The notes: generated by a model from the letters alone, not told the origin. A stretch of DNA of 64,000 nt from Kaistella carnis (GCF_003860585.1 NZ_CP034159.1:1426001-1490000), one strand, 5' to 3'; counted from the stretch's first letter, positions 45,377-55,072 are shown. Translations and numbers: made by a program.

Positions 45377-45817
45377 TTACCAAATTTTTAGAATTTTTTG
45401 CTTAAGATTATTTAAAGAAAATTCTTCTTCTTTTTTCTTTCCGTTTAAGGCTTTGCCTAAAGGACTTTCCGTAGAAATGACAAAGATCTTCTTTCCATTA
45501 AAAGTAATATCACCTAATGAAACGGCGATGTAAAAAAATCCTTTATCAGTTTGCACTAAACTTCCCAAACCGATTTTTTGATGAAGATTGGTGTTGAGTG
45601 TTTTTAAAGAATTCCCCGCCTGAATATTTTCATTGAGCTGAACCTGAAGATTGTTGATTTCCTGCTGAACCATTTCCCGGGAGGTTTCATATTTATCACC
45701 CATCGAACTTTTGGTTTCGTTATTTGATGCTCGAGTTTCAGATATCATTCTTTCTAAAGTTGCGATCTTTTCTGAAAGTCTACCCTGTATAATTTGAAGG
45801 ATTTCGGATTTGTTCAT
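45377..45817 (-). CDS. GreA/GreB-like coiled-coil protein
   Basis: 146 residues: an N-terminal coiled coil (LSEKIATLERMISETRASNNE, EINNLQVQLNEN) and a C-terminal GreA/B-type FKBP-like segment (IGLGSLVQTDKGFFYIAVSLG, ISTESPLGKALNGKKKEEEF). The SPLGKAL motif is that of transcript-cleavage factors. Flavobacterial relatives are often labelled otherwise; here I rely on the fold pattern. Binding to RNA polymerase is inferred. Confidence 0.65.
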   Translation of the reverse strand: MNKSEILQIIQGRLSEKIATLERMISETRASNNETKSSMGDKYETSREMVQQEINNLQVQLNENIQAGNSLKTLNTNLHQKIGLGSLVQTDKGFFYIAVSLGDITFNGKKIFVISTESPLGKALNGKKKEEEFSLNNLKQKILKIW

Positions 45818-45871
45818 TTTGATTTATTTCGAAACCCTTCCAGCCTCTAAAAAGCCGAAAGGGTTCTAACA

Positions 45872-47221
45872 TTATTTTTCCATCACTGCATATCCGCCAA
45901 CCGGCAAGTAAAAACTTTTATCTTTTGCAAAATCTTTCACCGGACCGGAAAAAACATTTTTAAATATTCCGGAAACATTTTCATCATCGATCGTAAAAGA
46001 AACATTTTCTTTGGAGAAATTTAAAACCGTTAAGACCTCATCTTTTCCATTCTTTCTAACGTAAGCCATGACTTTATCATCTGCAGAAGTCTTTAGAATT
46101 TGAGTTGATGCCACAGGATCGCCACCTCGCAAGGCAGGATTACTGGTTTTTAAAGTCAATAAAGTCTTATAGAAATCGTGCAGTTCATATTTACCATTCC
46201 ACGGAATTGGATCTTTCTCGAAAAACTCCAGACGTTTGGTCTTCAAAGGTAATTCCTGACCATTATAAATCAGCGGAACTCCATTCCAAGTCACTGAAAA
46301 TACTGCTAAAGGTAAAGCCAAATCCCCATACTTTTCATACTCAGTTCCATTCCATGTATTTTCATCATGATTGCTGGTAAACCAAGCTCTCATGGAAGAA
46401 TCACCGATATTAGAATATCTTGTCAACAAATTCTTTAGGTCTGAAAAAGAAACTTTTCCTTCATTGTAGTCTTTTGTTTTATGCATCCAAGTCCAAACGT
46501 AACTGGCGTCAAAGACTTTCCCATATTCCGGATTATCGAGTTCATCAAATTCCCCTAAAAAGAAAAGGGGTTTTATTTTCTCTACTTCAGGCCGCGCCTG
46601 TTCCCAGAAATCGACTTCAACCCAACTTGCAAGGTCACAACGGAATCCATCAATATTGGTTTCTTTCACCCAAAATTTCATGGCATCGATCATCGCCTGT
46701 CGCATTTGTGGATTTGAATAATCGAGTTCAATGATATCATCCATTCCGGAAGCGATATGGAATTTACCATCCTCGTCTTTTAAATAATATTCGGGATGAG
46801 ATTTGGTCCAGACATGATCCCAGCCGGTATGATTTGCCACCCAGTCGATAATCACTTTGAAACCCATTTTGTGTGCTTCATCTACCAAATGTTTAAAGTC
46901 CTCCATCGTTCCGAATTCCGGGTTAATGGCGGTATAATCATGAGCTGCATATTGACTTCCCATGGTTCCTTTTTTGACTTCCTGAGAAATCGGCGTAATC
47001 GGCATGAACCACAAAGTTTTAACGCCCATTTCTTTTAAACGGGGCATTTCTTTTTCAAAGGCACGGAAAGTTCCTTCCGGAGTATATTGTCGAACATTGA
47101 CTTCGTATATATTCGTGGTATGCTTCCACTCGCTGGGTAAATCCATTTTTTTTGTATTTGTTTGCGTGCTGCAGGAAATCACTCCCAAGCCTAAAATTGC
47201 TAAAAGCATAAGTCTTTTCAT
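45872..47221 (-). CDS. GH13 alpha-amylase-family lipoprotein
   Basis: 449 residues. Lipoprotein signal (LAILGLGVISCSTQ). The GH13 barrel has the conserved regions DWVANHTGWDH (region I), GFRCDLASWV (II, nucleophile Asp), FLGEFDE (III, acid/base Glu) and FTSNHDENTW (IV, Asp). It would hydrolyse alpha-1,4-glucans or maltodextrins at the cell envelope. No Sus-type partners are next to it. Confidence 0.92.
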   Translation of the reverse strand: MKRLMLLAILGLGVISCSTQTNTKKMDLPSEWKHTTNIYEVNVRQYTPEGTFRAFEKEMPRLKEMGVKTLWFMPITPISQEVKKGTMGSQYAAHDYTAINPEFGTMEDFKHLVDEAHKMGFKVIIDWVANHTGWDHVWTKSHPEYYLKDEDGKFHIASGMDDIIELDYSNPQMRQAMIDAMKFWVKETNIDGFRCDLASWVEVDFWEQARPEVEKIKPLFFLGEFDELDNPEYGKVFDASYVWTWMHKTKDYNEGKVSFSDLKNLLTRYSNIGDSSMRAWFTSNHDENTWNGTEYEKYGDLALPLAVFSVTWNGVPLIYNGQELPLKTKRLEFFEKDPIPWNGKYELHDFYKTLLTLKTSNPALRGGDPVASTQILKTSADDKVMAYVRKNGKDEVLTVLNFSKENVSFTIDDENVSGIFKNVFSGPVKDFAKDKSFYLPVGGYAVMEK

Positions 47222-47333
47222 AGGTGAAGATTTAGGGCAAATATATTGTTTATTATTGAAATTTTGACAGCCGTAAAAGCGCTTTATTACTTTTCAAAAG
47301 AAGAATAAGCTCCTTTACACTCCTTACTTCCAT

Positions 47334-47358
47334 AAAAAAACCCCGATATTTCGGGGCT
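47334..47358 (-). terminator. Terminator of the pRiA4b ORF-3-like gene
   Basis: CCCCGA/TCGGGG stem with an AATA loop and a T-run on the minus strand. Confidence 0.85.
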
Positions 47359-47377
47359 TATATTCTAGTGTTGCTTA

Positions 47378-47950
47378 TTAATCCAAATCATCATCAAAAG
47401 CATCGTCAATGAAATCATCGTCCTCATCATCAAAGGTTTCGTCATCTTCATCTTCAAAAGCAGTAACGTTGAATTCATCTTCAAAACTTGGGAAATCGTC
47501 TACCGCAGGAATTACGCCATTTCTTTTAGCTTTCGCAGCGGTTCTGTTTGGTGCTTTCAATGGCATTTTGCCAAAACGGAAAACCGTAATCGGATAATTA
47601 ACGGCGGGTTTCTCATCGATCACTTCAACCAATTCGACGAAAAATTCCCAAAGGTCCATAAAACCATACTGAAAGTGAATTTTGTCTCCCGGTTTTTCAA
47701 AAACTTCGGTCAGGTAAACATCAGACATAATTTCTCCTTCGCCATCATCACTCATGTCTTCCAGTGGTACAGATCTCATGACCACGCCCTCTTCGTCTAA
47801 GATATTAAATAGAGACAAATCTTCTCCCATCAGCGAGAATGCACTCTTGATCCCTAAATGCAGATTCCAAAGCGTTTGTTTGCATTTGATTTCTACATCT
47901 CTGAAAATATCTTCTTTGGTGTCTAAAATAATTCGGAGTTTATAAACCAT
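47378..47950 (-). CDS. Plasmid pRiA4b ORF-3-like protein
   Basis: 190 residues. The N-terminal domain (VYKLRIILDTKEDIFRDVEIKCKQTLWNLHLGIKSAF, then GDKIHFQYGFMDLWEFFVELVEV) matches the pRiA4b ORF-3 family. The last about 35 residues are almost all Asp and Glu (FDDEDDDFIDDAFDDDLD). Function is unknown; the family is common in chromosomes of this group and needs no plasmid. Confidence 0.8.
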   Translation of the reverse strand: MVYKLRIILDTKEDIFRDVEIKCKQTLWNLHLGIKSAFSLMGEDLSLFNILDEEGVVMRSVPLEDMSDDGEGEIMSDVYLTEVFEKPGDKIHFQYGFMDLWEFFVELVEVIDEKPAVNYPITVFRFGKMPLKAPNRTAAKAKRNGVIPAVDDFPSFEDEFNVTAFEDEDDETFDDEDDDFIDDAFDDDLD

Positions 47951-48082
47951 TATTACTTTAAATTTTTACGATTATTTTTTAGTTGTATTTGTTCGGGTAC
48001 AAATATAAAACAATTGAAATATGGCAAGAAAAATAATGATGTCTTTTTATTTAAAAAGTTTTGCTTACATTTTGGCGCTGCC

Positions 48083-49114
48083 TTAAATGGCTTTTTGTAG
48101 AGAGAAACTAAACTTTGTCCCTTCCAGATACACACTTTCTGCAGTAATGTTTTCCTGGTGTGCTTCCAATATATGTTTTACGATGGCCAATCCTAATCCG
48201 GAGCCACCATCATTTCTGTTCCTGCTGGATTCTACACGGTAAAACCGCTCGAAAATACGGGTCAACATTTCGGGTTTTATTCCCATTCCATTGTCCTCAA
48301 CATCCACTAAAACTTTGGCGTTCTTAAGGCTCGTTCGTACAGTGACCGTTGCACTTTCGCGATTGGAATAATTGATAGCGTTGGATATGAGATTCATTAA
48401 AACCTGTGATATCTTTTGGCGGTCTGCATGCACAAACATTTGATTCGATGTCGTTTGAAGGACAATTCGCGTGTTTTTATTCTGAGCTTCCAGATCCAGC
48501 AGATCGATCATTTCACGGATGAGTTGATTTAAATCAAATCTGCTTTGGTTTAAAGTAATTTCGCCACTTTCGAACTGATTGATCATATCCAGATCTTTTA
48601 CAATGTTAAGCAAGCGTTCCAATGATCGGTCAATCCGTTCCAGATATTTATCGCGAATGGACAGATTCTCCACGCCACCTTCCAATAAAGTATCTACATA
48701 ACCCTGAATGGTGAAAAGTGGCGTTTTCAGCTCATGCGAAACATTTCCCATATACTCCTTACGATACGTTTCCATTTCTTTCATGGTATCGATTTCGGTC
48801 GTATTCTTTAAATTCAGATCAGAAAATCTTTGACTTAATTCTTTGAAATTAAGATCAGCTTCTTCATCTCTGATTTCTTCAGGTAAAATGGTGGAAATTT
48901 TTTTTATTTGTCTTTTCCCATAAAAATTAAAGAGGAAATCAACGACGAGATAATTAATCACGGCCATCACCACAAAACTAAGGAGCAAGATCCAGTAAAA
49001 TTCCTGCGCGGTCGTAGAAAATTTCTCTTTCGCTTCATCAAAAATTAACGCCAGCAAAAGCATGACTGCGGTGAGGACAAGGGACGCCAAAAGAGTAAGC
49101 CGTTGAAATTTCAT
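48083..49114 (-). CDS. Sensor histidine kinase, PhoR-like
   Basis: 343 residues from the ATG at 49112-49114. Two N-terminal membrane segments with a very short outside loop, then the dimerisation/phosphoacceptor helix (His in GNVSHELKTPLF) and the HATPase domain with N, G1 and G2 boxes (MNLISNAINYSN, VEDNGMGIKPEM, GGSGLGLAIVKHI). The lack of a sizeable periplasmic sensor fits PhoR, which senses through partners. It is 42 bases downstream of the regulator gene on the same strand. Confidence 0.85.
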   Translation of the reverse strand: MKFQRLTLLASLVLTAVMLLLALIFDEAKEKFSTTAQEFYWILLLSFVVMAVINYLVVDFLFNFYGKRQIKKISTILPEEIRDEEADLNFKELSQRFSDLNLKNTTEIDTMKEMETYRKEYMGNVSHELKTPLFTIQGYVDTLLEGGVENLSIRDKYLERIDRSLERLLNIVKDLDMINQFESGEITLNQSRFDLNQLIREMIDLLDLEAQNKNTRIVLQTTSNQMFVHADRQKISQVLMNLISNAINYSNRESATVTVRTSLKNAKVLVDVEDNGMGIKPEMLTRIFERFYRVESSRNRNDGGSGLGLAIVKHILEAHQENITAESVYLEGTKFSFSLQKAI

Positions 49115-49156
49115 GGTGCTGGTCAATCGATCTTAAAAATTGCGAGATTTATAAAG

Positions 49157-49834
49157 TTACACAACTAATTTATAACCAATTCCCTTTAAAGTCTGAATGG
49201 TATGAATGCCCAGTTTCTCACGGAGACGGCGGATATGAACATCAATCGTTCTTTCTCCAACCACCACTTCATTTCCCCAAACTTTTTCTAAAATTTCTTC
49301 TCTCTTAAAAACTTTTTCGGTGTTGGAAGCCAATAAATATAAAAGATCAAATTCTTTCTTTGGCAAAAAATACGGCTGACCTGCTTTGGAAACTTTTACA
49401 TTGTCTTTATCAATAATTAAATCGCCAATGGTAATCATTTTGGAATGTTGACCCACGGTGGAACTCAGTTGCAACAACGCATTTATTTTGGAGGTGAGAA
49501 TTTTGGGTTTGATGAGTTTTACGATATAATCATTGGCACCCGCCTGAAAACCTGCTAACTGAGAAAACTCCTCACTTCGCGCAGAAAGAAAAACAATCAA
49601 GGTTTTTTGCAGTTCCTTTATCGTCCGTAATTCTGTGCAGGTTTCGATACCATCTTTTTCCGGCATCATGACATCGAGTAAAATAAGATCAGGTATAATT
49701 TCTTTGGCTTTCTGAATGCCTTCATTTCCATTGTTGGCTGTGGTTACGATATAACCTTCTTTTTCCAGATTATAAGAAAGGAGTTCTAAAATATCTTCTT
49801 CATCGTCTATTAAAAGAATTTTCTTCTGATTCAT
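49157..49834 (-). CDS. OmpR/PhoB-type response regulator
   Basis: 225 residues. Receiver domain with acidic pocket LIDDEED, phosphoacceptor Asp in LILLDVMMPEKDG and a Lys in IVKLIKPK. The C-terminal winged helix (LPKKEFDLLYLLASNTEKVFKREEIL, then RTIDVHIRRLREKLG) binds DNA. It is the first gene of an operon with the kinase and divergent from the TonB receptor gene, which it may control (inference). Confidence 0.88.
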   Translation of the reverse strand: MNQKKILLIDDEEDILELLSYNLEKEGYIVTTANNGNEGIQKAKEIIPDLILLDVMMPEKDGIETCTELRTIKELQKTLIVFLSARSEEFSQLAGFQAGANDYIVKLIKPKILTSKINALLQLSSTVGQHSKMITIGDLIIDKDNVKVSKAGQPYFLPKKEFDLLYLLASNTEKVFKREEILEKVWGNEVVVGERTIDVHIRRLREKLGIHTIQTLKGIGYKLVV

Positions 49835-49860
49835 TATTCATTGTTTATCCTTTCAAAATT

Positions 49861-49876
49861 AATCATTTAAATGATT
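49861..49876. promoter_or_regulatory. Perfect 16-base palindrome in the divergent promoter region
   Basis: AATCATTTAAATGATT is its own reverse complement. It abuts a minus-strand TAATTTTG (49854-49861), which fits the TAnnTTTG -7 box for the regulator gene. A dimeric regulator such as the adjacent response regulator could bind it. The rest of 49835-50026 shows no other clear signal. Confidence 0.4.
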
Positions 49877-50026
49877 CCAAAATCAGCAAGAATGAATATT
49901 CATATTAAATTAACATTGAAGCCTTTTTGTTAAAACAATCGTAAAATAAAATTAAAACTGACGAAACACCATTTGCAGTCATAATTTCTTCCTTTGTCCC
50001 GAAAGAAATCTAACCAAAAAGAAGAA

Positions 50027-52621
50027 ATGAAAATCAGAAAACTGGGTCTTGCACTCGTTATACTAAATGTCTCTGCGACTTACCTGTACGGACAGGTTAC
50101 GGTAAACGACAGTTTAAGCAAGGAAAGAAAAATTGAAGGAGTAACGATTAAAAGTTCCGCAAATAAGAAATCAGAAAGCGCTCTCTTGGTGGATCAAAAG
50201 AAAGCCATTATCCAAAAACAATCAATGGGTTCTGAAGAAATTTCCCGAAAAGGAATTTCAAATATCGAACAGGCTTTGGTAAAAGTGACCGGAATCACCA
50301 GCGTTGAAGGACGAGGTTTATTTGTAAGAGGTTTAGAAGACCGTTATAATACTTTGCTAATTAATGGATTGGGCTCACCATCAAATAATCCTTTTCAGAA
50401 AATCATTGCTTTGAAACAATTCCCAACCGATGTTGTGGGAAAACTGAATATCTACAAAACTTTTAATTCTAATCTATATGCGGATTTTGCGGGAGCGACT
50501 TTCGATATTGAAACTCTAACTTACGAAAAACCATTTTCTAAAATTGAATTTGGAATAGGAGTGAATACTTTGAGTACGTTTAGAAATGATTTTAAAATTA
50601 ATCCAAACGCGAATTCTATCGAAGGTTATGTGGGTTTGAATTCGAGAGACAAACAATTGCCAGATGAAGTAAAAGGCTATCGACCATCAAGTTACAATTT
50701 TAATGCAAATCAGTCCCGAAATTCTTTTGGCGAAGGCTGGAATGTAGATAATATTAAATCTTTACCGAATACGAGTTTGGGTTTTACGACGGCTCAGAAA
50801 TTTAAAATCGGTGAAACTTCAAACTTAGGTTTTCTCTTTTCATTAAATCAAGGAAACCATTATGAATACAAAGATGGCGTAAAAAACCAGTTTCGTTTAA
50901 ATGGAAATTCGATTGATTATAATAACAACCTCAACCGAAAAGAATATACCTATGAAACCGAATCATCTGTCCTGTTAGGTTTAGGTTTTAAAAATAAAGG
51001 GACCGCCATTAATTTAAATGGATTTTTTCTTCAAAACTCCGAGAACCTTATTCAGGATTATTTAGGATTTAGAAATGGAGAAACGAATAATCAGCAGTTT
51101 ATCCGCGTGAATCAACAGGATATTTCAAGGTTTACAGATCTGCAGTTAACAGCGTCACAAAAAATCAACGACAGACATTCTCTAAAAGCCGGCGCAAGTT
51201 GGGTGAACAATTTCTATCAGCAACCAGACCGTAAAATCATGTACGGACAACCTGGTGAAGGAAACGATATTAATTTATCTTTTGGTGGAAACAATTTACT
51301 GCGACAATATCTGGATGTAAATGGTAAAAACTACTTTTCAGCATTTGCGGAATATGCGTTAAACCTTGGAGAGAAAGGTGATAAAAAAGATTATCCGTGG
51401 CAATTGGCAATTGGGTATAATGGTTTTGCAGATGTTCGAAATACGTCTTACCGATTTATTTATTCTGTTTTAAATGATCCTTCGCAATCACAGGTTACGG
51501 TTGATAGAGATACGCCGCAAGCGATTTTTGATCAGTCGATTTTAAATGGAACCTACCATTATCGCGAAGGTTCAACGTCGGAATATAAAAACAATTTGTA
51601 TCAGTTTGTGAATGCGGGTTACCTTAACATTAATTATAAACCGTCGGAATTGTGGGACATTTTAATTGGCGGAAGAGTTGAAAATAACATCAACATCACG
51701 AGATACAAACCGATCAGTGTTGGTATTAATGACAATTTCGATAATATCACCAAAAACCAATATTATATTCTCCCTTCTTTGTCGGTTAAGCGTGCTCTGA
51801 ATGAAAAATCGAATATCCGTTTTGCAGCCAGTAAAACCATTACAAGACCGATTCTTATTGAATATATGCCAATCACTTATATCAATCCGGACAACGAAAA
51901 TATCTTTGGAAATAAGGATCTGAGCAATAGTGAAAATTATAATATTGATCTGAAATATGAAATGTTCCCAAGCAATAAAGAAATGTTTGCGGTCAACCTT
52001 TTTGCAAAGAAAATTGATAATGCAATTGAGCGTTCTTACATCGCTTCCGGAAATTCAAACGGACAAACAATTACCTTCTTTAATGCTAAAACAGCAACAT
52101 TAGCCGGTGTTGAACTGGAAGGAATACTTTCATTAAACAGAATCAGTGAATCGTTATCACGGTTTACCTTAGGAGCCAATACAACAATTATGTATTCCGA
52201 TGTAGAACGAAGCGCAGATCAGAATAAAGAAACCGATGTGGAAGCCAACAGAAAACGTGCTTTGCAAGGAGCTGCGCCCTGGACCGTGAACGCAGACTTG
52301 AAATACGAATACAAAAACAGTCAAAATTTAACCAAAACGTACTCCTTAGTATATAATGTTTCCGGTAAAAAGATTTACGGCGTTGGTTTCTCCCAACTCG
52401 ATAATATTTTCGAAATGCCTTTCCATCAACTGGATTTCGTTTACAATAATCAAATCTCTAAAAACTGGAACGTAAAACTGACCATTCAAAATTTATTGAA
52501 TTCAGAATATCAACTGAAACTGGGCGACAAAAGTTTAGTTCAGGTTCAGGAAAGTTCCCTGATGATGGAAAATTATAAAAAGGGAACTTCATTTAATATG
52601 ACCGTTGGTTACACTTTCTAA
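50027..52621 (+). CDS. TonB-dependent outer-membrane receptor
   Basis: 864 residues from the ATG at 50027. Signal peptide (LGLALVILNVSATYLYGQ), plug domain (GSEEISRKGISNIEQALVKVTGI, FVRGLEDRYNTLLINGLGSPS) and a 22-strand type barrel ending in SFNMTVGYTF. It has no carboxypeptidase-regulatory domain. The next gene encodes a surface lipoprotein 33 bases downstream. Divergence from a PhoBR-type pair suggests import of a phosphate-containing nutrient; that is inference. Confidence 0.88.
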   Translation: MKIRKLGLALVILNVSATYLYGQVTVNDSLSKERKIEGVTIKSSANKKSESALLVDQKKAIIQKQSMGSEEISRKGISNIEQALVKVTGITSVEGRGLFVRGLEDRYNTLLINGLGSPSNNPFQKIIALKQFPTDVVGKLNIYKTFNSNLYADFAGATFDIETLTYEKPFSKIEFGIGVNTLSTFRNDFKINPNANSIEGYVGLNSRDKQLPDEVKGYRPSSYNFNANQSRNSFGEGWNVDNIKSLPNTSLGFTTAQKFKIGETSNLGFLFSLNQGNHYEYKDGVKNQFRLNGNSIDYNNNLNRKEYTYETESSVLLGLGFKNKGTAINLNGFFLQNSENLIQDYLGFRNGETNNQQFIRVNQQDISRFTDLQLTASQKINDRHSLKAGASWVNNFYQQPDRKIMYGQPGEGNDINLSFGGNNLLRQYLDVNGKNYFSAFAEYALNLGEKGDKKDYPWQLAIGYNGFADVRNTSYRFIYSVLNDPSQSQVTVDRDTPQAIFDQSILNGTYHYREGSTSEYKNNLYQFVNAGYLNINYKPSELWDILIGGRVENNINITRYKPISVGINDNFDNITKNQYYILPSLSVKRALNEKSNIRFAASKTITRPILIEYMPITYINPDNENIFGNKDLSNSENYNIDLKYEMFPSNKEMFAVNLFAKKIDNAIERSYIASGNSNGQTITFFNAKTATLAGVELEGILSLNRISESLSRFTLGANTTIMYSDVERSADQNKETDVEANRKRALQGAAPWTVNADLKYEYKNSQNLTKTYSLVYNVSGKKIYGVGFSQLDNIFEMPFHQLDFVYNNQISKNWNVKLTIQNLLNSEYQLKLGDKSLVQVQESSLMMENYKKGTSFNMTVGYTF

Positions 52622-52654
52622 CTCAAATTTAAATCTCATAAAAAATAAAAAGAA

Positions 52655-53878
52655 ATGAAAAAAAACATTTTAACTTTAGTATCGCTGGCCCTGGTTTTAT
52701 CGGTCACCTCTTGTACGGTAGACATTCGTGAAGATAATGACATGCCAACAAACACCGGCGGAAATCAACAAACAACCGGAAATGTGATGGATGGTTCCGG
52801 AACTTTAACGGGAGAAATCTCAAAAGACCTTTTGATAAAAAAAGGAAATTATATTCTGAAAGGTATTGTAAAAGTAGGATCCGGAGCAACGCTTACCATT
52901 GAACCGGGTGCAACATTTACCGCAACCACGAGCGATGTGAGCGGATTGGTCATTTTAAAAGGAGCAAAAATTAATGCGGTTGGAACGGCAGATTTACCCA
53001 TTGTTTTCACCTCTGATAACAAAACGCCGGGAGATTGGGGCGGTGTAACTTTGTATGGTGACGCACCAATTAAAGCCTTAAACGGCGCAACAACGGCACT
53101 TTCCGAGGATGGAAATAATCAATATTACGGTGGCTCTGATGCGAATTCAAACTCCGGAACCATGAAATTCGTAAGAGTGGAATATGGCGGACGTAAAATT
53201 GGCGACGGAACTTCGGAAACGAACTCGATGACTTTTTATGCAGTTGGTGCCGGAACGACTTTAGAAAACTTAGTCGCATACAAAGGAACCGATGACGGTT
53301 ACGAATTTTTCGGTGGAACGGTAAGTGCTAAAAATCTAATTTCTTACGGAAATTACGATGATGCTTTTGACTGGCAGGATTCCTGGAGCGGACAAAACAA
53401 TTCCAACTGGTTTGCTTACCAAACGGGAATTGGTAATTTCGGAATGGAAATCGAAGCCTCTTCAAACGCAGATAATATCGCACCGAAAGTGAGCAATATC
53501 ACTTTGATGAGAGCCGCAGGAACTTTACCTGAAGTGTCAGGTTCCGCAGAAGTTTCAGCCATTCAGTTTAAAAAACAGGGAACCGGAATTTTCTCCAATG
53601 TCTATATCGATGGGTACAAAAACACGGGCGGGAAAAATGCCTTTGCAGTATTAATCCAGGATTTAGCCACTGAAACGAGCCAATTGGCAACGGGTAAAAT
53701 TAAAGTTGAACCGCTATTTACAACAGCCAACAACGATAATCAATTAAAATTTGGATACGGCTTCACGTCAACAAATCCATTAACCTACACCAATGCTACA
53801 ACGGTAACCAAAGTTTCTATGGTTGGTGGTGCTTGGGCAACGGTAAACGGTCAAAACTTACTTGCGCCACTTCAATAA
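52655..53878 (+). CDS. Beta-helix-like surface lipoprotein, partner of the TonB receptor
   Basis: 407 residues. Lipoprotein signal (LALVLSVTSCTVD). After a low-complexity linker (NTGGNQQTTGN) the sequence shows right-handed beta-helix character: LTIEPGATFTATT, GLVILKGAKINAVGT, WGGVTLYGDAPI, LENLVAYKGTDDGYEFFGGT. Such lipoproteins often accompany TonB receptors and capture ligand. No catalytic motif is visible. A terminator follows. Confidence 0.7.
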   Translation: MKKNILTLVSLALVLSVTSCTVDIREDNDMPTNTGGNQQTTGNVMDGSGTLTGEISKDLLIKKGNYILKGIVKVGSGATLTIEPGATFTATTSDVSGLVILKGAKINAVGTADLPIVFTSDNKTPGDWGGVTLYGDAPIKALNGATTALSEDGNNQYYGGSDANSNSGTMKFVRVEYGGRKIGDGTSETNSMTFYAVGAGTTLENLVAYKGTDDGYEFFGGTVSAKNLISYGNYDDAFDWQDSWSGQNNSNWFAYQTGIGNFGMEIEASSNADNIAPKVSNITLMRAAGTLPEVSGSAEVSAIQFKKQGTGIFSNVYIDGYKNTGGKNAFAVLIQDLATETSQLATGKIKVEPLFTTANNDNQLKFGYGFTSTNPLTYTNATTVTKVSMVGGAWATVNGQNLLAPLQ

Positions 53879-53903
53879 ATTCTTCATTTTTTCATATCAA
53901 ATT

Positions 53904-53940
53904 AAAAGGGCTTTTCAATATTTTGAAAAGCCCTTTTTTT
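53904..53940 (+). terminator. Bidirectional terminator
   Basis: AAAAGGGCTTTTCAA pairs TTGAAAAGCCCTTTT, followed by T-run; it lies between the lipoprotein gene and the convergent barstar-like gene. Confidence 0.85.
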
Positions 53941-54233
53941 TATTCTGTATCCTCGTCTTCGTATTGCTCCAGATAGTATGCGAAAGAAAAATCTTCAAGT
54001 TCCTCATCGGCATCTTCTAAAGTCGTGAGCAAATCTTCGAAATCTTCGAGTTGTTCCACGCTCATATTTACGAATTCGATATGTAAAGGAAGTTCTACAA
54101 ATCCGGTAATCGAATCGTAAAGCGCATCCAGATTATCGCCAAAAGTTTCGGGCAGTTTTAATTTTTCTTTCAACTGATCGAAGAAATCTTCCATATCTCC
54201 GATTTCTGTAAAGTCTATATATACGGTGTTCAT
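53940..54233 (-). CDS. Barstar-family ribonuclease inhibitor
   Basis: 97 residues: VYIDFTEIGDMEDFFDQLKEKLKLPETFG-NLDALYDSITGF is the barstar pattern (strand, helix, then the GxNLDALyD segment that plugs the nuclease active site). The C-terminus is strongly acidic. It protects the cell from the barnase-like enzyme encoded just upstream (54437) on the same strand; a gap of about 200 bases with a small repeat separates them. Confidence 0.88.
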   Translation of the reverse strand: MNTVYIDFTEIGDMEDFFDQLKEKLKLPETFGDNLDALYDSITGFVELPLHIEFVNMSVEQLEDFEDLLTTLEDADEELEDFSFAYYLEQYEDEDTE

Positions 54234-54304
54234 ATTTTTAGGTTGTGGGTTTTAGGTAGTAGGTTTTGGTTCTAAAGTTTATTAATCTAAAGTGAAAATC
54301 TATT

Positions 54305-54382
54305 TTTAACGCAAAGACGCAAAGTTTTTTCTATTTTATTTACAAAAAAATTACGATCGCAACGGCGCTTCGCATAGCAAAG
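54305..54382. repeat. Intergenic repeat, copy 1
   Basis: TTTAACGCAAAG, then CGCAAAGTTTT and CGCATAGCAAAG. It resembles 55931-56020, and a fragment occurs at 60350-60362. It probably belongs to a small family of non-coding intergenic repeats. Confidence 0.5.
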
Positions 54383-54436
54383 GGAAATACACCAGCATTT
54401 GACTTGGCTCTTTTTACTTTTTACCTTGCTCTTATC

Positions 54437-54961
54437 TTACTGCTTTTCAAAACTCTTGTAATGATTCTTTGTCAGCCAAACTTCTCCATTTTTGGTGAAA
54501 ACGATTCGGTCGGCATTTCGGTTTCCGCAGTTGTAATTGACGTCGGCTTCGAAATATTTATTTCCGGAAGGAAGGGTTTTTTCCCGGTTGCTGAAATTAT
54601 CACCGCCAATTGCTCTTCCGGGAAGAACATCGCAAAGATTTCCTTTTGAGGCAACCCAACCCTGTTTCCGTGCTTCACCTTTTGTGATATAATAATCCGG
54701 AAGTCGGTGATTGGATTTCACGTAATTAATGACGGTATTTTCATTCGTGAGTTCATCAATATTTCCGGAGAAATTTGGTGATGTTGAAGTTTTATTTTCT
54801 TTAAAGTTTTCATTATTATTTGCATTAATGGAAACCTCCGAATTGATGACCTCTTTATTTTTCTTTTCAATACGGTAATTGTTAATCAGATACATCGCCA
54901 GAAATGCCGTGAGCAATCCGATGATGAAAAATAGGAAGAGTTTTATGTTTTGTTTGTTCAT
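54437..54961 (-). CDS. Barnase-family ribonuclease
   Basis: 174 residues from the ATG at 54959-54961. One N-terminal membrane or signal segment (LFLFFIIGLLTAFLAMYLI), a low-complexity linker, then a complete barnase domain: NHRLPDYYITKGEARKQGW, SKGNLCDVLPGRAIGGD, FSNREKTLP, EADVNYNCGNRNADRIV and KNHYKSFEKQ. The catalytic Glu (in EADVNY), Arg (in ADRIV) and His (in KNHYKSF) are all present, as is the substrate-binding Lys (KGEA). It cleaves RNA; the membrane anchor suggests surface display or export toward rivals. Confidence 0.9.
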   Translation of the reverse strand: MNKQNIKLFLFFIIGLLTAFLAMYLINNYRIEKKNKEVINSEVSINANNNENFKENKTSTSPNFSGNIDELTNENTVINYVKSNHRLPDYYITKGEARKQGWVASKGNLCDVLPGRAIGGDNFSNREKTLPSGNKYFEADVNYNCGNRNADRIVFTKNGEVWLTKNHYKSFEKQ

Positions 54962-55072
54962 ATGATTCAAATGTTACTTCTTGTTTTAGATAGCGTTCGT
55001 CCGGAACCTGGCTTTCTTTCTTATTAATTGCTACACAGATAACGTTCCTAAGGAACGCTCTTAAATCTCCAA

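Noticed and set aside
49994..50027. Upstream start for the TonB receptor
   Set aside because: The preceding residues are charged and the ATG at 50027 gives a proper signal peptide.
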